Shown here: positions 58,049-64,000 of the stretch, in pieces
Layout of the letters: each line of letters begins with the position of its first letter
Position numbering within the stretch: the first letter of the stretch is position 1
Assembly: GCA_031772625.1 (NCBI GenBank)
Contig: CM062818.1
Span: 214,575,742-214,639,741 of the forward strand
From: Pinus tabuliformis
Lineage: Eukaryota > Streptophyta > Pinopsida > Pinales > Pinaceae
Direction: 5' to 3'
DNA: 64,000 nt
Notes under the pieces: generated by a model
Told to the model about the DNA's origin: nothing
What the model saw: the letters and a program-made list of their open reading frames with translations, nothing else
Database searches by the model: none
Translations under genes and position numbers: made by a program

Positions 58049-58717
58049 CAGTTACCGATAATAATTCTTTACTATGCCCTTTGAATTCCTTTAAACCAAG
58101 CTTACACAAAAATTTAAAAAAAAAACTACACACCTTTTTTTCACTTTATAGAAGCCTGATATTGAATCTGATGTGTCTCTGTAATTTCGAATCATCCAGT
58201 TCTGAAATTGCTACCTGCAGTAGCCTTCTGCGTCCTCTTTCCAATGCCACAAGTCTGAGCCAAATTGGATTCTCCAAGGAAGAGTTATGTGAAATCTCCC
58301 ACAGTGACTTGCTTTTAGACTCGTTCAGTAGAGCGAACTTGTACGACGTGCCACGAGCCACTGTTTCAACCTTTGAATCTAAAACACACATACAAGAAAC
58401 TACAGTCTATCCTCTTTCTGCACCTTTTTACGAAATTTCAATCCGATCCTCAGAGAGAGAGTTATGACGATTTTCCCCAGGTCACCTGTTTTGAATGTAA
58501 TTCAGGAGTCTGCAAAAAGGCCAACTTCCTTAGATCATATCTCCGAAAATATCACGCGAAAATCTCTAAAATTCGGACCCAAGGTTCAGCGCCAATTCTT
58601 CTCAAATGGGTTTTTTTTGCGACTTCTGAAACATCACATAAAAAAAGTTATAGCGAAAATGCCACGATGACCTGTTTGGAGCAGCGAAACCCTAGAATCC
58701 AAAGCTCTGATACCAAA

Positions 58718-59050
58718 TGTTATGAAACCAGCTCAAGAAAAGATAGAAAAGAAAGATCAATGCCTTAGAATTCAGCCTCTTCGAGGGGGCAACCTCCTTT
58801 ACATTACATAAATGAACAATTCTTGGATGATACAAATGAAAATACCTCCTTTCTATATATAGGAGTCTAAGTGGTCCCAATACAATCAAAGCCTACATAA
58901 CAATAATATTGTAGGGCACAACAATAACAATAGTGGGCTTCTATGTGGCACAATAGTAACAATATGGGCACTACATGGGTACATCAATATAAATAAGGGG
59001 TATAACTACAATAGTAATGGGGTAATCACTAGTATTATAGGGACCCAACA
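58718..59050 (-). repeat. 5' LTR of the chromovirus (333 bp)
   Basis: Partner of 53148-53480. The minus-strand primer site is in the adjacent CTCTGATACCA. Confidence 0.96.
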
Positions 59051-59322
59051 TCTACTTAGATGACATCTTAATTTTCAGTAAATCTCGTGATGAACATGTA
59101 ATGCATGTAAGAAAAGTACTTTGATGTCTTGAAAAGATAGCAGTTGTATCTTAAGATGTCAAAGTGTGAGTTTGGAAAAAATTCTTTAGTTTACTTGGGT
59201 CATATTATTGGAAGAGGTGAGTTGAAAATAGATCCCTCCAAGGTTGATGTCATTGTGAATTGGCCAAGGCCCAAGACAGTTACTGAGGTAAGAAGTCTTT
59301 TGGGAGTAGCCCAATATTGATA

Positions 59323-61700
59323 AATGTGAGGAAATTTGATTTCCCTGTGATTGTTGTTGCCATGTGTTGTATTGTTTGTCAATTTTATTTGGTTCTATAT
59401 TTTTATTTATAGGATAATAAACCCAACTTTTTCTATTGTGAAAAATATTGTTTCTTTCAACAACTTCACATTTTGGAATATTCTCAACGATGGTTCATTG
59501 TTGTTTTATGTCGAATATTGTGTGAAGAGAAAAATAAAGCATGGAAAACCATTGTTTGGAGTTGTATTGTGAAAAATCTTGTAGGAAAGTTGCTCAACCA
59601 TACCCGAGCTTTGCATTTTGAAACCTCTTCTTTGGTGCAAAATGTTTCATTGTGAATTGTTGTCGAAGATGTTTATTTAGCGGTTTAAATTTTTATGTCT
59701 TCATTTTATGATATTTGGGAATAGGTTTACTGCTATTCGCTTGGGTTTATAATCCCTTCGGTTTTCAATTTTGATCCCATGGGTTTATTAATGTAATGGT
59801 CCATATTCCTAGGGTTTAATATTATTTATAGTGGTTAGAATATTAATCATAGAGTTTAATATAAATCTCTTGGGTTTACAATCATGGTCAACCATGTTGA
59901 ATAATGGTCCAATGTTACAATCATGGTTAAAATGGTCAGCCATTGTTCAATGTTGCATTACAACAAAGATTTTATTTGGATTTTTTACACGTGGAAATCA
60001 ACCAAGGTCAACCATGTATGTTTTAGGGTTTATAATATTTATCTTAGGGTTTATATACATTAGGTTTATAATTTTTGTTTGTTGGGTTAATTGTTCCCTT
60101 GGGTTCATAATATCAATCCCTTGGCTTTATTAATGTAAGGGTTCATATTTCTAGGGTTTAATATTATTCCATTGGCTTTAATATTGTTCCATTGGGTTTC
60201 TAATCCCTTCGATTTTCAATATTAATTCCTTCGGTTCATAATCACTTCAAGCATCCTCACCCATAGTCCAATGTCTCCATGTGGAAAGGAACCATTGTCA
60301 ACAATGTATATTTTAGGTTTTACAATATTTATCTTAGGGTTGATATACCTTGGGGTTATAATTTTGGCCCTTAGTTTTATAATATCAATCCCATGGGTAT
60401 ATTAATCTAAGGGTTGATATTCCTAAGGTTTAATATTGTTCCCTTAGGTTTAATATTATTCCATTAGGTTTATAATCCCTTCCATTTTGAATATTAATCC
60501 CCTTGGTTTATAGGATAGTTTTGTGGAATGCATTTTCATTTATAGGATAGGATAGCCAACCATGTTTTTTTACGATTTATAATATTTATCTTAGGGTTTA
60601 TATACCTTGGGTTTATAATTTTTGTCTGTTGGGTTAATTGTTCTATTGGGTTTATTAATGTAAGGGTTCATATTGCTAGGGTTTAATATTATTCCATTTG
60701 CTTCAATATTATTCCATTGGGTTTATAATCCCTTCCATTTTCAATATTAATTCATTCGTTTTATAATGCCTTCAAGCATAGTCAACAATGGTCCAATGTT
60801 GCATTGTGACAATTTTTGTCTCCATGTGGAAATGAGCCATGGTCAACCATGGACAACCACATATATTTAGGGTTTATATACATTGGGTTTATAATTTGTG
60901 TCCCTTGCTTTTATTATACCCTTGTGTGGATAATATCAATCCCTTCAGTTTATTAATCTAAGTGTTGATATTCCTAAGGTTTAAAATTATTCCCTTGGGT
61001 TTAGTATTATTCCATTGGGTTTATTCTCCCTTCAATTTTTAATATTAATCCCTTGGGTTTATGATATCAATCATGGTCAACCATGGAGAATCATGGTCAA
61101 CCATGGTCAATCATGGTTGACCATGTTTTATAAAATCAAACATGGTCAACCATGGTCAATCATGTCCAACCATGGTTGATTGTCGCATTGTGACAAAGAT
61201 TGTCTCGATAGGAAAATCAACCATGGCCAAGCAAGGTTAACAATGGACCAACATCAGTCATGGCCAGTGAAGGTCAACTATGGTAAAATGTCACATTGTC
61301 ACAAATATTGTCGTAATATGAAAATCAAACATGCTGAACCATGGCACATTGTCGTATTGTGACAAACATTCTGTTGATATGAAAGTCAATGAAGCATGGA
61401 AAACCATCCGCCAACATTGCATTGTGACAAATATTGTCTCCATATGGAAATGAACCATGATCAAACATGGTTAACCATGTGTATTTCAGGGTTTATAATA
61501 TTTATGTTAGGGTTTATATACATTGGCTTTATAATTTTTATCATTTGTGTTTATTACTCCCTTGGGTTTATTATGCGTTGGATTAATATTGTTCCCTCCA
61601 GTTTACAATCCCTTGGGGTTTTAGTATTCACCCGTTGGGTATATTAGAAAACTTTGGTTTATAATATGAATCATTTGGTTTATTAATCTAGGGTTCATAT
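59323..61700. repeat. Higher-order degenerate repeat array
   Basis: From about 59750 the words GGGTTTATAAT, TTAGGGTTTATATAC, TAATATTATTCCATTGG and CATGGTCAACCATGG recur. A longer module recurs near 59990, 60270, 60830 and 61440, irregularly spaced: GTGGAAATGAACCATG, then TTTAGGGTTTATAATATTTA, then TATACATTGGGTTTATAATT. At 61068-61170 the CATGGTCAACCATGG words are packed almost back to back and are palindromic. 59323-59750 is a transition with no recognised gene. Confidence 0.85.
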
Positions 61701-62100
61701 TTGGAGAAACCACATTTATTAATGTGGGTGCTTAAGAACCGAAGTGACGAATAGTAAAAAATGAAGGGATTAAACATTACATTAATAAACATTACTATAG
61801 ATGAATGAACTTTAGTTAATATACGTTAGTGTGCATAACAATAATGTACACACACTAAAGTGCATTAATGCACATTAATGTGAATTTGAATGCATTAATA
61901 TATAGATTAACATTTCTATAGTTAATGTACATTAACGTAGATTTGATATGTATATAAATGGAGAGTATTGTATATTGATGTTCATATTTATGTGTATTTA
62001 TAAATGTGGTTGATACAAGCCTATTGGCATCTATCAACCACATTTATTAATGTGGTTGTGCTAGTGTGTATATATATGTGTGTGTGTGTGTGTGTGTCCA
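61701..62100. repeat. Palindrome-rich stretch and (TG)n microsatellite
   Basis: CCACATTTATTAATGTGG occurs at about 61711 and 62038, bracketing about 330 bp rich in ATTAATG(C/T)ACATTAATG-type inverted words. A (TG)n run lies at about 62080-62097. The bracketed piece could be a small inverted-repeat element, but no target duplication was identified. Confidence 0.55.
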
Positions 62101-63464
62101 TTACCATGCCACATACATAAATCGTCTAACAAATATCATGCCGCAACCATAAACATCATAACATGTGGCACGATTTAATACGACTCAAAGAAATCAACGA
62201 TGGCAATTACATATCGATTCACAATCCCGAATGTCAATGATGAACGGAAAAGTGTTATTGAGTGTGGAGATAGTTTTGCGGAGGAAGGTGTGTGGAGGTG
62301 GTTGTGTGGAGAATAATTTAATTAAAACTAGAGGAAGAGACTATGTTGCAACGCAACTATTAATCTTGTATTATAATGCTTTCAATTTCACTATTTCAAA
62401 TAAATTAAACTTTTCATAAAATTAAAAAACGTATAACATATAATAATAAACCAACCTCAAATTAATAAGATACTTTATACAATTACAAAATTATAAGAAA
62501 TAAAATCATCTTAATTCAATATTTCTATAATTCCAACTTTAACATTTAATTGTTTTTTTTTTTAATATTAATGTATCTTACTATATCACTGCATAAGATA
62601 TTAGTTTTTTTATATAATATTATCATATCATTTTTATCTTTTAAAATATTTTTTCATAATTTGAGGGTATTTTTTATTAAGAAAAGGATTATATCGTTGG
62701 TGACACTTCTACAAAATTGTACAACCCTAACTCTGACTAGATTTTTTGTCAGTATGTGATATATCAAAATTTTTACATCCAACAAAAGTGACTGCATTTC
62801 CAAAACCTCACATCTCCATGGATCCACAAAAACAACATAAACAAGCCAAAATAGAGAACCATTCTAGGAATTAGATGATGTCATAGGAGCTAGATTTTCC
62901 ATCCAAGTGCCTGGGGGAGTAGGGAGCTTAAACATTGAAAATGTTTTTTCAAATGGGACACACAAGCTTCTAGTTTATCAAGGTTATCCTGCATTCTCCA
63001 TTGATTCCACTGAAGGTCATTAAGGTATGAAATTATTTATTTTTTGCCATTTTGTTTTTCCTAGAGAGCTTGCCCCAATAGTGTCTACAACACCTAGTGA
63101 AGAGTAACAATGTGCATATACTGGGTTCTTCGTCCTCTAGTATGCCCAGGGTCTAGTTTCCATTGAGAAACTTCACTAAGAAGATCAAAATCTAAAAATT
63201 CCTATCTATCCATGCAAACATTCCTTTCTAGCCATTGAATCTCAACATAAGTGCTCAGTGAGGTCACTACATAGTAAATGCCATCTACCTCGTGGGATAG
63301 AGTCTCAATGTGGGGCTGATTGTTCTGACCTCCCTCCCAAGCACCACATCAGCTATGACCATGATGACAAGGCATGATGACCCAGTTGAACCACAAAAGC
63401 CGATAAGCCCCAAGAAAGTAAGAACCACAACTCCCCCAATGCTAATTCCAAACAATGTCCTTTG
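62101..63464. other. Unassigned stretch
   Basis: AT-rich to about 62770, then more balanced. No gene, RNA or element domain recognised. A minus-strand open stretch near 63290-63450 (GGVVVLTFLGLIGF) is hydrophobic but matches nothing I know. Confidence 0.4.
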
Positions 63465-64000
63465 ATGTGGACTAAGTAGTTAAATAACCAAATAGAGCTA
63501 TACTCACCCCATTTCCCCTAGACCAAAAGTATATAATAACCAACAATTCATTGACACTTGAATATAAGAGAACTAGAGAGTGACAGTAGTACCGACGCCA
63601 GGACTACAAGAAAACCACTAATCAACAGGTAAACTGAATGGCATTCAACCTAGGATGAGAAGGAAAAAGCAAATAGAAAAGAGCCCTAAATAATAATCCA
63701 GCTAGAGAAGCCACCAAACCTACTAGAAGTTGAAGAAATTGACCTAAGGAAAACTAGGTGTCAACCTGAACATGAAGGAAAAATAGAAGGCACCACAGTC
63801 CTAGGGTTACCTAAATTTGTTTATGAGATAGATTTGATGTGCCCTTCAATGGGATAGCACCAAAACATTTCTTCTTTACCCCACCATGCTTATCCAAGAA
63901 TCACACAGTGAATATGGACTATATTTGATCTAGAAATATCACTATGCCTACCATTCTCCATCCAGATGCCCTTGCCTCGAGTTTCAGAAAATGACAAGCT
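63465..64000. repeat. Dispersed repeat, copy 2, cut by window edge
   Basis: Same orientation and order as 25790-26330 (GTGGACTAAGTAGTTAAATAAC, AGTATATAATAACCAACAATTC, AAATTGACCTAAGG). Runs off the right edge. Confidence 0.85.

Larger units (their letters stand above)
53148..59050 (-). mobile_element. Young, nearly whole Ty3/gypsy chromovirus (5.9 kb)
   Basis: Flanked by 333-bp LTRs (53148-53480, 58718-59050; three differences seen, about 99% identical) and a 5-bp target duplication TCTAC (53143-53147, 59051-59055). On the minus strand the primer site TGGTATCAGAGC lies just inside 58718 and a purine tract (GAAGGAGAGGGG) just inside 53480. Coding parts: a coiled-coil reading frame, a 1,302-residue Gag-Pol frame, and a chromodomain region near the end. 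It looks nearly whole with about one apparent interruption. The near-identical LTRs indicate recent insertion. Confidence 0.95.
50670..59322 (+). mobile_element. Decayed Ty3/gypsy element, split by a nested chromovirus
   Basis: A primer site at about 50671 is followed by Gag (50700 to about 51990, with a CX2CX4HX4H/C-like KHCSRDNHDEAHC), protease (about 52070-52400, DTLVDIGSQANLISK) and reverse transcriptase (about 52800-53140, [41 protein letters not shown]). The reverse transcriptase resumes at 59051 (LDDILIFSKSRDEHVMHV) and the element stops near 59322. It carries several interruptions and lacks its remaining parts. The 53148-59050 insert entered exactly at the catalytic YLDD stretch. Older than its insert. 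Confidence 0.85.

Noticed and set aside
61068-61170. W-box cluster as a WRKY-controlled promoter
   Set aside because: The TTGACC words come from the CATGGTCAACCATGG repeat, and no gene lies downstream.
59750-61700. Interstitial telomere repeats, from many TTAGGGTTTA words
   Set aside because: The 7-bp plant telomere unit (TTTAGGG) is never repeated in tandem; the words belong to a longer degenerate module.
1-64000. CRISPR arrays, bacterial operons or ribosomal RNA genes
   Set aside because: Nothing of the kind. Introns, LTR elements and plant gene families show this is plant nuclear DNA.

Overview
The window is nuclear DNA of a seed plant. Evidence: a plant ZIP metal-transporter gene with GT-AG introns, plant-type Helitron, LINE and Ty3/gypsy elements, and tRNA-Met primer sites (TGGTATCAGAGC) behind the LTRs. 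Low gene density, deep element nesting and long AT-rich tracts suggest a large repeat-rich genome, perhaps a conifer; that is inference only.

Layout. 1-6213: a Helitron on the minus strand, with a Rep/helicase gene running off the left edge (open wherever visible, one intron) and an RPA70-like gene with one apparent frame break. 6598-8707: two almost identical direct copies of an unknown sequence that differ by one precise 91-nt GT...AG segment. 8708-10288: unassigned, with small tandem repeats. 10289-25755 and 28530-45295: two diverged copies (A and B) of one large segment. Copy A holds a whole three-exon ZIP gene (23015-24306, minus) with a perfect zinc-deficiency-response-type palindrome upstream. 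Copy B keeps only part of the last ZIP exon.

Copy A is interrupted by an L1-type LINE (about 15548-21590) absent from B. Copy B is interrupted by a young LTR element (38743-43299) absent from A, and by about 3.3 kb of unassigned DNA (34.2-37.57 kb). Each copy therefore gives the empty site for the other's insertion. The LTR element carries pieces of two unrelated host genes, a YIPF/Yip1 membrane-protein exon and the end of ribosomal protein P0, between its leader and a gag-like region with two zinc knuckles. This is the most unusual object in the window.

45.3-59.3 kb: two decayed plus-strand Ty3/gypsy elements of one lineage. The second is split inside its reverse transcriptase region by a young, nearly whole chromovirus (53148-59050, minus; 333-bp LTRs, TCTAC target duplication). 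59.3-62.1 kb: a higher-order repeat array of GGGTTTATAAT and CATGGTCAACCATGG units. The right edge (63465-64000) is a second copy of a repeat at 25790-26520.

The only gene I consider a functioning host gene is the ZIP transporter. The rest is mobile elements, their remnants, pseudogene pieces and unassigned AT-rich DNA.
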